This document shows positions 21,535-32,989 of a DNA stretch of 64,000 bases, in pieces. The stretch covers positions 5,495,237 through 5,559,236 of the forward strand of contig OX388307.1 in the NCBI GenBank assembly GCA_947579605.1. Direction: 5' to 3'. Positions within the stretch are counted from its first letter, which is position 1. Each line of letters starts with the position of its first letter. Below the pieces are notes generated by a model, which saw only the letters and a program-made list of their open reading frames with translations, did not search any database and was not told the origin of the DNA. The stretch comes from Athripsodes cinereus (taxonomy: Eukaryota > Arthropoda > Insecta > Trichoptera > Leptoceridae). Made by a program: the position numbers and the translations under genes.

Positions 21535-21625
21535 GCCTTCACGCCGTATCGCAAGTGGGGTAGGCAGCGAGTACAGAACGCAACACAGCTCTCTCCCTAC
21601 ATACTTTTGTCTCCTGAGTCTAATC
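21535..21625 (-). pseudogene. RTE LINE ORF terminus (family C)
   Basis: On the minus strand it ends in the shared block CTACCCCACTTGCGATACGG. Other copies (25005, 53495, 59525, 63105) show this block encodes the last residues of an RTE-like ORF, ...SAYPTWD. It abuts the hAT MITE. Confidence 0.55.
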
Positions 21626-21889
21626 GGACAAAGCACACCTCACGATAAGGATGGTTTGCGGGTTCAAGTACCGACTAGGGCACTATATAAAAAGAAGACG
21701 TCGTCTTTTCTAAGCTTTATGTGACAGTTTCATGTATCACATTTATGTATATAACCCAATACATTGGTTAATAATATTGTCAAAACACTATAGATTGGTT
21801 TTGTGCAATTTGCAAAAATATTTTATTATACTTACTTGATTTATTCTTAAATGTTTGTATGTCCTAAATAGCTGCATTTAATAAACATG

Positions 21890-22050
21890 CACGCTGTCCT
21901 CTCCGTGGCAACAACAAATTAAGACAGTTTGGATGACTATCGCTGAATTTAAGATGCAAGATGTCTTTATTTTTTCTAAAACCAGCCTTTGACAGGACAT
22001 TCTAAAGCTTACGGAAAAGAGTGGAAACCTATTCTTTGTCGAGTGCTCTA
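21890..22050 (+). repeat. RTE 3'-tail repeat (copy 6, opposite orientation)
   Basis: CGCTGAATTTAAGATGCAAG, GACAGGACATTCTAAAGCTT and ACGGAAAAGAGTGG are the reverse complement of the family blocks at 12978-13222. Confidence 0.55.
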
Positions 22051-22231
22051 CGGAACAAAAATCAAAATCGAAAAATTTCAAGAAATGATTTTCAAAATGC
22101 CGAACAACGTCGGGCATAAAAGCGTAGATATTTATGTGTATAACGTTGTATTCACGATTTGTCTATTTGCTACGATTACATGAAATTGTAACGATTAAAT
22201 CATCCATCATACATTTTATTTTAATCCATAG

Positions 22232-22286
22232 ATAATCAACATGGCCGCCGGAGAACAGCTGTTTTACGAAACGTGTAAACATTGTT
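22232..22286 (+). CDS. Candidate short coding exon (possible first coding exon)
   Basis: The acceptor-like TTTTAATCCATAG is followed by ATAATCAACATGGCC, a good start context, and a strong donor GTAAGTAC at 22287. The only frame open throughout gives MAAGEQLFYETCKHC from the ATG at 22241. It is unusually GC-rich for its surroundings. Nothing identifies the protein, and no matching second exon was found. It could equally be chance sequence or part of an unrecognised repeat. Confidence 0.3.
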
Positions 22287-22585
22287 GTAAGTACTAATAA
22301 TCGTCGAATACATTGTTTTGCAATTATGTTTTACAATAATCCGTTGCCTAGGGAAATATCTGATGTCGGTATTGTTTGAAAATCGTATTCAGGATTCGTG
22401 TTTTCCGCTCTGAGTAATGATGTTTTTATTTTCTACTGTTTTTTAAAACAACCCTTCTCTTTATCTCATCTATTTATCTGTTAACACTATTCATGGAATC
22501 TCTCAAATTTATATTGAATATCATTCCAAAAACCCCTAAAATTTTGGTACAGAGACTACGGGTAGGTGAAAGAGATGCAGTGTAA

Positions 22586-22720
22586 GACCATAGAAATCAC
22601 TTCATGGTGATAACCTCGCCACTGAATATCGACCTTATATTTTGGACTTTATATTGTTTAGTTAACACTGTTTTAAATGTGATGTGCAAGAAGAATAAAA
22701 TCAATAAATAAAAAAGACGG
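22586..22720 (+). repeat. LINE 3'-UTR repeat H (copy 2)
   Basis: AATCACTTCATGGTGATAAC, CTCGCCACTGAATATCG and GATGTGCAAGAAGAATAAAA with an AATAAATAAAAAA tail. Related copies are at 8160 and 54570. Confidence 0.6.
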
Positions 22721-23149
22721 TCTTAAGACATTATCCAGCTTATTAGAAAATACAAAAATTATTTTGCAAGACATCGAAATTTTAGAGAAATCTATATCTA
22801 GCAGTGATAAGATGGAGCCTAAATCAAAATGTAATGAAAATACCTACACTAGATTTATTAAGTGTAATGGAATACAGATCTTCACCGCGTCATAAAATAG
22901 TCGATAGGATATGAAAGTTTCGAATTATTATATTTTTTTATGATAAATGAAATACAATAATGATAATAGATGATGTTGCCTGATCCCTTATGGGATGTTT
23001 GGCTGTTCTGAGTACCTACAGGTAATACATATAAATACATATATCAGAAAATTAATACACAATAATTAAATTAGAAAATATAATCAATAAATCAACTAAA
23101 ATGAATCGATTCTGAAAAAACCGACCCTAAGGCAAAACAAATCAACCAA

Positions 23150-23470
23150 TGCTCTTTCTTATATACCTAATATATTAAGTACCCAGTGTCTTATTTTTCT
23201 TTTGAAATTGACTATGGTTTTACTATCTTAAGATGCCGAATTCCAAATATTGGATATAATCATGTCACCAGTTCTTAATAAACACATTCTCTCAAATTCA
23301 CGCCATCACTAGCATTTGGGTAGCCAACGAGTAATCAAGAATATCCTTTCCGTAGGTAACCATCAACACAAAGATTTTTTACAGTTAGTTGTGAAATTTT
23401 CCAAATATTGAAATATCTGCATCTGACTTTACCATGATATTGAAAAATTTCGTTAAGAGATGAGCAATTG
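23150..23470 (-). pseudogene. Decayed LINE C terminus
   Basis: With frame shifts, the minus strand yields a WNSAS-DSKTIVNFKRKIRH-like string. This matches the LWNSLPxxLRxxxxxxxFKxxLR terminus common in CR1/Jockey LINE ORFs. Many stops are present. Confidence 0.4.
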
Positions 23471-23861
23471 GTTTGTTACCAGACTCTATAGAGAAAAATC
23501 AATAAAGAATATTCATATATAAATACCTTCTGCCTACATCGTAAGGTATAGATTTTCTTTCTGTCTTCGATAGGTAGTCTTGTGTCCACGGTTCAGCGCA
23601 CCTGTCCGAAGTGATGATTAATTTGTTATAATGTATTAGATGATATTACTATATTATCCACTAGGTATACTATCCACCTTTGTATGTTTGTATGATATTC
23701 GATACGGACACAGCATGTAGTATCGCTCGCTCTCTATCTCATGAACAACAAGACTTAGGGGTGATGCATACATTAATAGATAGTTCATACCGCTCGGTCG
23801 ATAATGAGGCAACGAACTTAAGGTGTGATAAACCGTCAAGAATAACATATTTTTAAAATAA

Positions 23862-23975
23862 GAACCAGGTTTTTGGAGAGGCTTCTTCCTACTAGAGGTG
23901 TAAAGGGCATTACAACTAGAGGACGCCCATCAATTAGATTGAGTGATAAGGTAAAGGAGACCACAACAGGGAACT
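23862..23975 (+). pseudogene. RTE LINE C-terminal remnant
   Basis: The plus frame PTRGVKGITTRGRPSIRLSD followed by KVKETTTG matches the GRPxxRWxDxIKE block of RTE ORFs. Only about 38 codons are recognisable. Confidence 0.55.
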
Positions 23976-24470
23976 TGAATTGAATTCAAGCGATTTTTAG
24001 TGAGTGTCTCCTCTAAGCGACATGAGGGTTGTAATTTTGGAGACGTTTTTGTTGGAGAAGCCTGCAAGCAAACACTAGCCCTCTTTTTGAAAAATTATAA
24101 TCATTTGTTGAATTTGAATTATATAGGAGCTCAGTTCTTAAAACATCAATGCAAAAAGTGGGCAAACCCTAATTTGCAATTATGATCAACTGCGACGGAC
24201 GACCAATCTGGTTGAAAAATTGTTTTAGGTATTACGAGCCAACGGGCTAAACATAAATACAAACAAATTATACCGTTTGCCTATTATAAGGTCTCTAATA
24301 GATCACCTGTACATACTTATGCCGTTCTACCTCTACACTGTTATACCTTTGTTTGATAGCACGTCATCTCGTTGTTTGTGTATGTATATTTGTGTTATCA
24401 TTATTATCGAATGTATGCGTATGTAAGTATGAACAATACAACATAATCACAATAATATGATGGACATGGA

Positions 24471-24546
24471 TACAATAATACACGTTACAATGTATACAAT
24501 AACACACACGTTACAATGTATACAATAACACACACGTTGCAATGTA
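24471..24546. repeat. Minisatellite, about 26 bp x 3
   Basis: Three consecutive units of TACAATAACACACACGTT(A/G) followed by CAATGTA. The first is 2 bp shorter. Confidence 0.9.
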
Positions 24547-25004
24547 TACTAGATATACATACAATATTATTAACTAATAAACACGCATCTTGTATTAACG
24601 GCTAGACGACTCTTGATATTATTATTGAGGTATTGCAGCAAGTGATGGAATCATTAAGAGAAAACATCGATCTTTCGACTGCGATCTGATTATATCTAGC
24701 ATAAGTTCTGTTGTTTCAAAAGATCAATGCGCATTCGAAACAATAATGTCTTTTTTACGTCCACAAATTGAGAATTGAAGGTTCTTGAAACAAGTTCAAT
24801 TATTTGAATTTAGTTTTGAAGAGAATACAAACATATAAATGAAATCTTCATTAAAATTCTAAACTTCAAATGGACAACTTGCAGTAATTTGTTGAAATTA
24901 TATGACCTAATCAAGTGCATAATAATGAGAAATACAACACTTGAACAGTTATCATAAAAAACATACGTTTTAATAGCAAGCACTTTCTAGTAAGTATGTA
25001 AGGA

Positions 25005-25075
25005 TAGATCTATATGGCATTCCGTTCTCTCTGCCTACCCCACTTGAAACACGGCGTGAGGGTAAAGTATAGTAT
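25005..25075 (+). pseudogene. RTE LINE ORF terminus (family C)
   Basis: GTATGTAAGGATAGATCTAT, CCGTTCTCTCTGCCTACCCC and ACTTGAAACACGGCGTGAGG match the terminal block at 53495 and 63105. Confidence 0.6.
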
Positions 25076-25144
25076 ACTTTCTGTCGGATAGACTGCATCG
25101 TTTTTTTTTAATTAATAGATTTGTTTTCCTGAGTACACATCGAA

Positions 25145-25290
25145 ATATCCGTGTAGGTGTTAAAGTTGTTAAATGCTTCAAATTCCTGAAGATGGCGACA
25201 GCACGGTCGCCGAAAGCTCGAGATAAAAATTGCAACCTCACAAAGATGCCGATATATAGACAACGTGAAAACCTGAAAAATAAACATACT
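25145..25290 (+). mobile_element. Solitary Penelope-type end
   Basis: Contains the hammerhead-like core at 25183-25222 followed by GCTCGAGATAAAAATTGCAA, with a thymine-rich lead-in. There is no inverted partner within 500 bp and no GIY-YIG ORF beside it. Confidence 0.5.
25183..25222 (+). ncRNA. Hammerhead ribozyme-like motif, weak stem I (25.2 kb)
   Basis: The core CTGAAGA (25186-25192) has A at the variable position 7. An extra T follows, then stem II GGCGAC/GTCGCC (25194-25199 with 25206-25211) with a six-base loop. GAA is at 25212-25214, stem III AGCT at 25215-25218, and C17 at 25219. Stem I is only TTC/GAG with one wobble. The core is intact but folding is doubtful. Confidence 0.5.
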
Positions 25291-25746
25291 TCTTCAATTT
25301 GCTGATTATAAATTAAAAAATGAAAAACAATAATGTTTATGAACAACAGATTATTTTGATTACACGATTCCCCTTTATTGAAACGTCTAGTCCAGTTCAC
25401 ATTTCACAGAGCTCTATGGTGTTTGATGTATTATATATATATATAACATGTTAATTTATGGTATCGTATGCACCGTGTGGCGAATATTATAATTCGATTG
25501 TCCAGTTCTATAACTCGACAAGTCGAAAATTTTGATTTAATTTATAATACACAATCAACGCCATTCTTTCAATTCCACAAACCAAACAAATTACTAGAAA
25601 AAATACACAATGAGATCTTTAGTTATGGAAAAAATGTACCCATCTTCAATACCACAATTATATAAATATTTCGAATTGTTAAATAATTGAAAGGAAAAAA
25701 TATAACGTATGTCTTTTACAGTACAATTATTATAAGTATAGTATAC

Positions 25747-26062
25747 TAGCTGACCCGGCACACGTTGTTTTGCCATACCTATACATTATTTGTGATTGAA
25801 TTACTAATACCGCTATTAAAAAATAGGGGTTTATTGTAGAAGAGTGAAAATTTAGGACTGTATGTATTTTTTAATACCTCACCATATAAAAAAAAAAATT
25901 CGGGGTGGACCACCCTTAACTTTTAGGGGCATGAAAAATAGATGTTGGCTGATTATCAGACCTACCCGATAGGCACACAAAATGTCATCAAAATCGGTCC
26001 AGCCGTTTCGGAGGAGTATGATAACAAACACCGTGACACGAGAATTTTATACATTAGATTTC
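25747..26062 (+). repeat. CTAGCTGACCC interspersed repeat, divergent copy
   Basis: Opens ACTAGCTGACCCGGCACACG and TTGTTTTGCCATACC. Ends with CGTTTCGGAGGAGTATGATA, ACAAACACCGTGACACGAG and ATTTTATACATTAGATT. It shares only the first block strongly with 4008 and 52011, so it may be a sister subfamily. Confidence 0.6.
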
Positions 26063-26847
26063 ACTTTCTGTTATGTTTTTAAAGCATATTAATATAAATA
26101 TGTATAAATTGCAAAAATGGTGATTACTTGGAAATGATTATTTTGCTTGTTGTGTTATGGAATTGGACACTCGAATTATAATAGAGTGCTGTCTGTCAAG
26201 TATCTACTACATAGACAGCGATGAAGTATCAATGAACTTCCACTCAGTATAGGAATGTCTATTATTACTGTACGAGTACATTCCTTTACGGTACATCTAC
26301 TGCAATTGGGGTACATCAAGAGAGGGGTTTCCACCACTTACTGTTTCAAGAACATCAGTTCTCATGTCATCCAGTCAATTTAGAGCAAAAACTTTCTTTC
26401 TTTTTATCAAAAAGTGGGCTCGAGGTTGTCTTTATGGGATTCGCTCTGCAAAACCCACTCGAGAATTGAAATGCTCCCTTGATGGAAAACCTCACACCGA
26501 GGAAGACACACACATTTACACAACATAATACATAGTTTTAGAATCTTAGTTTAGAAATATATCTACATAACTTTTCTTAAGTCTATCTTTACAGTTACGT
26601 ACGAATACGAACATAGGACTTAAACTTTTACATTATTTATGTGTGCCTACACATGGTTTCAAAATATATTCAACTCAACAAGCAAGTGCACACGATATAA
26701 TACTCACCAAGGGCAGCAAGGAATAAAACTCACCTCCTGTGTGGAGAATTGGGGTAGTCAGCATTGAAGACTGACGTATCATATTGTCAGATATTTCAGG
26801 CATGTATTTATCCGCACATTTAAACCAAAGTACAAATCATATGTACA
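26063..26847. other. Spacer
   Basis: Moderately AT-rich. A GC-richer patch near 26300-26500 has no frame or splice sites that I can defend. Confidence 0.4.
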
Positions 26848-27344
26848 GGACTGCCCCAGATCCTTCTGAATCGTCTCCAGATGGCCTTTAATGCTGCTGC
26901 CAGACCCATCTATAAAGAGAACAAGCGCTGTCACATCACACCACTGCTTAAGGAGCTACACTGGCTGAGAGTCCCAGAGAGAGTGGAGTTCAAACTGTCC
27001 TCACGGTCCACAGAGCCTTGAACAGCACGGCACCTCAATGCCTCGCTGAACTCGATGAAACTCTGAGGCGACCACTGCGATCAGCTTCCACCGCTGTCAA
27101 CAAACTTGTGGAGCCCAACAGGGCAAACACTTCCAAATTCGCAGAGAGGAGCTTTAGCGTTGCGGGGCCAACTGCCTGGAACCGATTGCCAGCGGACTTA
27201 AGACAGAACCAACCCACTGTAACGTTCAGGAGTAAGCTGAAAATACTGCTTTTCAAGAAAAGCCATGGCGCCCTTGAGATGGTCACGGATCATTAAACGG
27301 CGCCAAATACAAATTATCCTTATTATTATTATTATTATTAAAGG
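26848..27344 (+). pseudogene. L2/CR1-like LINE 3' end (plus copy)
   Basis: Upstream frames read LLNRLQMAFNAAARPIYKEN and PLLKELHWLRVPERVEFKLS, the post-RT thumb region. A frameshift near 27000 then leads to the frame at 27018-27296 with FAERSFSVAGPTAWNRLPAD and KLKILLFKKSHG. It is followed by ATTAAACGGCGCCAAATAC and a (TTA)n tail. The motif order matches the minus-strand copy next door. The element is 5'-truncated and frameshifted, so it is not functional. Confidence 0.85.
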
Positions 27345-27555
27345 GCAGGCATAATGGATCTGTCGGCAAAAACCACTGTGATGGGTATCTTTTATGCTAA
27401 TTCTCTATATTCAATATCCCATTTTACAGTGCATAGTTTTTAGTAAAAGTAAGTTAATATATTGAATATAAATAAATGTTGAACAAGAGTAACATAAAAC
27501 AAAATAGAAAGGAAACACGGGATAGGCAGCACATTTTCTACACGTAAAAAACAAA

Positions 27556-28396
27556 CATGTCATTATTATTATTATTATTTGGATGATTTGTAAAGCGCCG
27601 TTTTGTGAAAAAAAATCCACCTTAAGGGGGCTCTTTGCTAACTAAGGTTGTGCCTGGATTATTCCGTGAGATTTCTTGAATAGATAAGTCTTCAGTTGGT
27701 TCTTGAAACGAGATAAGTCCTGCGTTTCTCTGATCATTTGTGGAAGCCTGTTCCAGACTACAGGTGCAGATATTGCAAAAGCACGCTCCACGTACACTGG
27801 TTTCGATACAGTACTGGTCACCTCCAATTTAGTTGTAATATCTTGACAAGACCTAAGTGTTGTCTGTCTATGACTTAACGCCTGTCTACCGCAGAGTTCC
27901 ATGATATATTCTGGGGCCATAGCATGATGTGCCTTAAATACTGTCAAACACACTTTAAATTCGACTCTCTCCGGACATCTGAGCCAGTGAAGAGATTGAA
28001 GGGTGGCAGATATGTGTGAAGAGCGATTCAGTTGATAAATGAAGCGTGCAGCCGCATTAAAAACGGACTGAATCCTCTGGAGTTGATATTGTGGCAGATT
28101 TGCGAGGATGCCATTGCAGTAATCCAATCGTGATACGACGAATGAGTTAATTATGGTTTTAGCTTCGTCGGTTGATATATTTTTCCTTATGTTCTTGAGC
28201 TGCCTTAAAGTATAGAAACCACTACTAACAGTAGATGATATGTGTTTCTCCATCGTAAGGGCGTTATCAAGATGCGCTCCGAGGAACTTAACGTGGTTAG
28301 ATGGGACTATGTCCACGTTTTGTACACGAATAGGGTCAGCGTTGATGAGATGTTGTCTTCGTGGAGACGCTATCCAGAGAAATTCAGTTTTGGTGG
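27556..28396 (-). CDS. L2/CR1-like LINE, C-terminal ORF segment
   Basis: Minus strand, open from about 28396 to the stop at 27642. KTEFLWIASPRRQHL comes first, then VKFLGAHLDNALTMEKHISS, the conserved post-RT (V)xxLGxxLD block. Next is IINSFVVSRLDYCNGILANL, AAARFIYQLNRSSHI, LHWLRCPERVEFKVCLTVFK, RAFAISAPVVWNRLPQMIRE and the terminal KTYLFKKSHG. A short 3' UTR with GGCGC and a (AAT)n tail ends near 27556. The palm and endonuclease are absent. It faces the plus-strand copy of the same clade tail-to-tail, with about 200 bp between them. Confidence 0.9.
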
Positions 28397-28405
28397 GTCT
28401 TCTAT

Positions 28406-28495
28406 GTGACCATGGATAGACAATAATTCACACATATCGAGCTAGTCCCAAACTCAGATATTAATCTTGTATTATGCGTACTAACACGACGATCC
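28406..28495 (-). repeat. SINE-2 3' fragment
   Basis: Reads GTTAGTACGCATAATACAAG, ATTAATATCTGAGTTTGGGA, CTAGCTCGATATGTGTGAAT and TATTGTCTATCC on the minus strand, the tail of the SINE at 42861-43050. Confidence 0.7.
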
Positions 28496-29044
28496 ATAAA
28501 TGTAAAGATAATTATTCAAAATAAAGATGGCTTACCTCATCGGTGTATTCAAGATGTCAAATGTGTTATACGTTATGTTTTACTCATACCTCCCTTTTAC
28601 AGAATACTAAGAAAAAACAAGCTGGAGAATCCAGGGAAGAATAATGTATATGTATTTGAAATACAATTTCAATAGCAAACATTTTTAATAAAACTCAATC
28701 AATAAAAACTTCAACTAGAGTATTGAATTATACAAAACTTATAATAATAAATTGAATCATACATAAAACATGATTACTTGTCTCGACTTTGTTACAAGTT
28801 TGATTACCTTTAATTATTGTCATGGTTCGTAATTTACACCACTTGACCTTTAAGCAGATAATAATATATTACTACACGCATTCGTATTACCAAATATCAT
28901 TGTCCTGAAGGACGAATTTTGACTTACGAGTTCTCTTTTTAGCTAAAGGGTCAATTTATTCGTATGTCTCTGTCTTCGACATGATTGTGTAAATAGTTAT
29001 TCACAAGCGCGCTGGCAGAAGAGCGCTGTCATTATAAAACGAAT
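28496..29044. other. Spacer
   Basis: AT-rich. No supported gene or repeat. Confidence 0.4.
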
Positions 29045-29245
29045 TTCCATGAAGTGTCCTGTAAAGAGACATCAGTTTTACAAAAATATATTTTTACAGG
29101 ACGCTTCAATAGCGTTGTGTAACATTTTAATGCAACACTTTAAGTATTATTCCACCCATCCTGAATGTTAAAACTTTTGTTAGCACGGAGAAGATGATTT
29201 ACATGTTTAAAACAAGTAGTTGTTCCTCACTTGTGGGAAATATCC
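29045..29245 (-). repeat. RTE 3'-tail repeat (copy 7)
   Basis: GTGTCCTGTAAAGAGACATC, CACCCATCCTGAATGTTAAA, GAAGATGATTTACATGTTT and CCTCACTTGTGGGAAATATC match the family. Confidence 0.5.
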
Positions 29246-29625
29246 AAATAGTGTAAATAGGAATGGAAGAAATGATTTGTGAATAATAAATTTATCAATT
29301 TAAAAATATATATATAAACACATCCTTTACAAATGAAAGTTTCATATTTATCTGTAATATATTATCAAGTTTTCAGCAGATTACAAATAATAATACATCG
29401 AGCTTAATAATTCATCGTTCGATACAATACAAAGTTTCCTTAAAGTTTTATCATATTGTGTAGAAAGCTTTTAATTAGTTTTCACTGTTTCGTTTTGTTT
29501 TCGTAATGTGTGTTTAGAATTTATGGTTTCAATAATGGACTACTGTTTTAATTATGCTATTATAGAAAATATGCGTTGATTTAATTTTAATTTTCAAATT
29601 AATTCAAATCAATATATCCATAAAA

Positions 29626-29700
29626 TATTGAGCGCCCTTGAGGTGGATTTTTTTTTCACAAAACGGCGCTTTACAAATCATCCAAATAATAATAATAATC
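29626..29700 (+). repeat. L2/CR1-like LINE 3' tip
   Basis: GAGCGCCCTTGAGGTGGATT, ACAAAACGGCGCTTTACAA and a (AAT)n tail match the 3' end of the element at 27556-28396 on the opposite strand. Confidence 0.7.
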
Positions 29701-30106
29701 AGTTATACGATTCACGTACAGAGGGCTAGATAATCGCTAGAATGCAATGTCTTCCAACTAACCCGGATATAATTATATAGTTAATTGATATTCTTAATCG
29801 AAAAATTCTGACAGTAAATTTACAATGTTTATTTTATTAACTGCAAAATCCTAGTCTAAATAGTAAAGCAAATATGTAACTTTATGGTCGTAAAAAACAG
29901 TTTGCCTGTAATGATTTTCATGTTAATATAAAAAAAAGCTATTCTGTTATATCAGATTCCTTTTTTTTCTAAATCATACGTATTTGATCTCTGAAGGTGC
30001 GAAAAATGTCGGAGTTTTAAAATAAAAAGATGGCTAAGGACTTAATGACGTCATTTGACAGGAAGCGGTTACATAGATAATAGAATGGTACAACTGTCAA
30101 AAATGA

Positions 30107-31285
30107 TTGCGGGTCATTTTTTGTAACTGTTGCTCATTCATTTCTCTTCTCTTACTTCTTGACTTCAGTAGCGCCTTTAACTCTGTCGACTTTGACATAC
30201 TGCTCGCAAGACTCCAACACTTCAATCTTTCAGACATCTCACTCTCCTGGTTTAAGTCCTATCTAAATGACAGACAACAATGTATCAAAACTCAAAATAA
30301 CGAATTGTCTAATTGGCTGTCACTTAGTGCAGGAGTCCCACAAGGTGGAATCCTTTCTCCACTTCTCTTTTCAATCTTCATCAACTCTATAGTTGAACAT
30401 CTCACTGTTAGATGCCACCTCTATGCTGATGATCTCCAAATTTACTCTCACTTCGAGCCGAATCATACCATATCTGCAATCGATCTTATGAATGGCGAAT
30501 TAAGTCGCATCTCTCAATGGGCACAGCAAAATGGATTATTACTCAATCCTTCCAAGTCCCAGGCCATTCTTATAGGTAGCTCACGTCTACTCTGTAAATT
30601 AAATATCAACTCCTTACCCCCTCTTCTTCTTGATAATGTTATCATTAAATTATCTGAGAAGGTAAAAAATCTCGGTATTACGTTTGATCAATTTCTCTCT
30701 TGGCGACCTCAAATATCTGAATTAAACCGAAAACTCTTCTACTCCTTACATTCACTAAAGAGACACCAGAACTTTCTCCCAAAACCGACAAAGATCCTCC
30801 TTTCTCAAACCCTTCTCTTACCTCTTCTAGATTATGCGGACGTTGCATATATGGATATTACATCTGAACAAACCATGAAACTAGAACGTCTGCAAAACGT
30901 CTGCATTAGATTCATTTTCGGTTTGAGAAAATATGATCATATCTCTGACTTTAGAAATGAACTTAAATGGCTAACGATGACTCAGCGTCGTCATCTCCAT
31001 ATTCTCTCTCTTCTTTTCAATGTTCTGAATAATCCTGCTTCACCTGATTACCTCAAGTCCAACTTCACACCCTTGGCATCTCATGGCTTATCTCTACGTT
31101 CAAGTGGACGCCGTTTGTTAACCATACCTTCACATCACACATCTTTCTTCACTTCTTCTTTCACTACACACGCGGCTAGATTATGGAATAACCTCCCACT
31201 TCCTATCAGACTAGCTCCAACTATTCTCTCTTTCAAAAGTAAACTGAGGCATCATTACCTTTCCTTAAATAATCCATCTAACTGA
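30107..31285 (+). CDS. 5'-truncated LINE reverse transcriptase (CR1/Jockey group)
   Basis: The frame begins at RT motif A: LDFSSAFNSVDFDILLARLQ. It continues through GVPQGGILSPLLFSIFIN (motif B region), CHLYADDLQIYS (catalytic YADD, motif C), LNPSKSQAILIG (motif D), VKNLGITFDQFLSWRPQISE, the thumb LPLLDYADVAYMDITSEQTM, and the C-terminal LSLRSSGRRLLTIPSHHTS and HAARLWNNLPLPIRLAP blocks. The endonuclease and fingers are missing, and the first 15-odd codons are probably flanking sequence. No internal stops. The 3' UTR has an (AT)n tract at about 31370-31393, AATAAAG and (TTTA)n to 31570. It cannot retrotranspose alone. Confidence 0.9.
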   Translation: MRVIFCNCCSFISLLLLLDFSSAFNSVDFDILLARLQHFNLSDISLSWFKSYLNDRQQCIKTQNNELSNWLSLSAGVPQGGILSPLLFSIFINSIVEHLTVRCHLYADDLQIYSHFEPNHTISAIDLMNGELSRISQWAQQNGLLLNPSKSQAILIGSSRLLCKLNINSLPPLLLDNVIIKLSEKVKNLGITFDQFLSWRPQISELNRKLFYSLHSLKRHQNFLPKPTKILLSQTLLLPLLDYADVAYMDITSEQTMKLERLQNVCIRFIFGLRKYDHISDFRNELKWLTMTQRRHLHILSLLFNVLNNPASPDYLKSNFTPLASHGLSLRSSGRRLLTIPSHHTSFFTSSFTTHAARLWNNLPLPIRLAPTILSFKSKLRHHYLSLNNPSN

Positions 31286-31362
31286 CAATCCCGTGTTTCC
31301 TTCCTTGTCCTTCATCCCATCCACCTATTCATTTATATATGTATTTTTATGTAGGTATAAGT

Positions 31363-31399
<37 letters not shown>

Positions 31400-31570
31400 T
31401 ATTATTATTTATATTTTTCTTCTTTTTCATACACTTGTATGTATTGTATATATCAAATTGATGTCAAAAGTGGTTGGTTGGCAGAAATTGCCCACGGCAA
31501 TAAACCCGCCATTTGAAATATTTTTTTTTTTCAATAAAGTTTTTATTTATTTATTTATTTATTTATTTAT
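31286..31570 (+). repeat. 3' UTR and (TTTA)n tail of the preceding LINE
   Basis: Contains (TA)n, then TTGGCAGAAATTGCCCACGG, CAATAAACCCGCCATTTGA, AATAAAG and (TTTA)n. The GGCAGAAATTGCC..GGC hairpin-like block is shared with 12560-12672. Confidence 0.8.
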
Positions 31571-31744
31571 TCATTATGTTTCTATGTAAATTTTTCATTT
31601 GTACCTACATGTAATTTTAACTAAATAAAAAAAAATCCACTAAATCAATAATTAACTTCGATTCTCCAACTGGCAATACTGTTTTTGAAACCTTCATATA
31701 TGTAATTATTTAATTTATCATTTCATAATGTATCTTTTTTCTTG

Positions 31745-32070
31745 TTTCAGGTATGTTCATATTGTATGCTTCACAACTTAAAACATCTTCAGCTCAGCAA
31801 TGAGGTATGCAACCCATCCCTAATGCCTCACTTTTTATTTGGTGTGGAGAGAACGATTTGCATGTTTATTGACCATCTGTCTCCATCTTAAGCGATCCTC
31901 CGCCTCCTTAATTTGGTCGCTCCATCTTGTTGGTACTTGGCCCCTTCCACGCCCTTCTTCTACAGCCCCAGTTTTAATTACTTTTACCAGGTTCTCAGGC
32001 TCCTTTCTCAAAATATACCCGAAATATCGCAAGACGCGCTGTCTGCAAATAGTCGTGTAGAAATTCATAT
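31745..32070 (-). pseudogene. RTE LINE C terminus joined to the RTE 3'-tail repeat
   Basis: The minus-strand frame (32068-31835) reads CRQRVLRYFGYILRKEPENL, then EGRGRGQVPTRWSDQIKEAE and DRLRWRQMVNKHANRSL before the stop. It contains (Q)RVLRYFGxIxR, GR...RWSDQIKE and the DRxxWR tail of RTE-clade ORFs. The 3' UTR after the stop contains the GGGATGGGTTGCATACCTCA block found in antisense in a dozen other places here. That links the abundant non-coding repeat to RTE LINEs. Confidence 0.8.
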
Positions 32071-32747
32071 ATATATGTCGGTAGTGATAAAAAAGAGATT
32101 ATGAAATAACGTGTTATAATACTTATCCACGTTATGGTAAGATTATGGGCTTTTGGTGTAAGAATATTTTTTTATTATAAAACACTTTGTGGATAAGAGG
32201 ATACTTGACTTATAATATAAATAATTATAATAATAATAATACTCGGTAAACATTCTGGTCACAGGCTAATTGTTTTGGGCAGTGTCATTTTTAATTTAGG
32301 TATCTCAAATGATATTTGGAGTGTAATGTATATAAAAGCAAAAGTGTCCAACTGCTCGTTAACTTCTAGGTCTGGGAGGGGTGATGGAACTAAAGAACTT
32401 TTGTTACTGTGAAATAGACGATGAATTAAAGAGAAAATGGTTAAAATACATAAAATATGTGCTTGCAATTTATACATTTGAGAAAGAGTCATCGTTTTAT
32501 TTTTCAAAATTCTTATTTTCGTTTTTTTTTGTCTATATTATAATATCTATTTATCTATGCCATTACTCTGACCCCCGCAAATTAGGTAGCAAATGAATTA
32601 TATGCGTGTAGCGAACATATTGTATTATGTATATATGAATACGTGAAGAAATCACAATTGGTTTTAGTTTTATTTTTTTAATAGAGAGCTCCTGACGAAT
32701 ATAAGGATCGTATAGTCTTATATTTGGTCCACATTATAAATATCGGC

Positions 32748-32945
32748 TTCTGCAGTTGATAATAGAGGGCAAGATTGAGGGCATCGTGGATTGGGAAAGA
32801 GCAAAATGTCGTGGCTGCATAATATACGGCAATGAACCGGAATAACACAGGTGGGATAGCTAGTCCGAACAGCGCGGGACAGGGAAGTATTCTCCAGAGT
32901 AATCGCCAACGTCGGTGAGACCTGATACGGCACTGATAGAAGAAG
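32748..32945 (+). pseudogene. RTE-type LINE C terminus (LLQLIIEGKIEG family)
   Basis: LLQLIIEGKIEG opens the plus frame. After frameshifts, GREVFSRVIANVG-like coding can be followed (GGAAGTATTCTCCAGAGTAA, TCGCCAACGTCGGTGAGACC), then a (GAA)n start. This is a widespread RTE-like ORF end. Confidence 0.65.
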
Positions 32946-32989
32946 AATACTAAGTATAATTTTGCTTTTTAACACCCATTTTTGTATGG

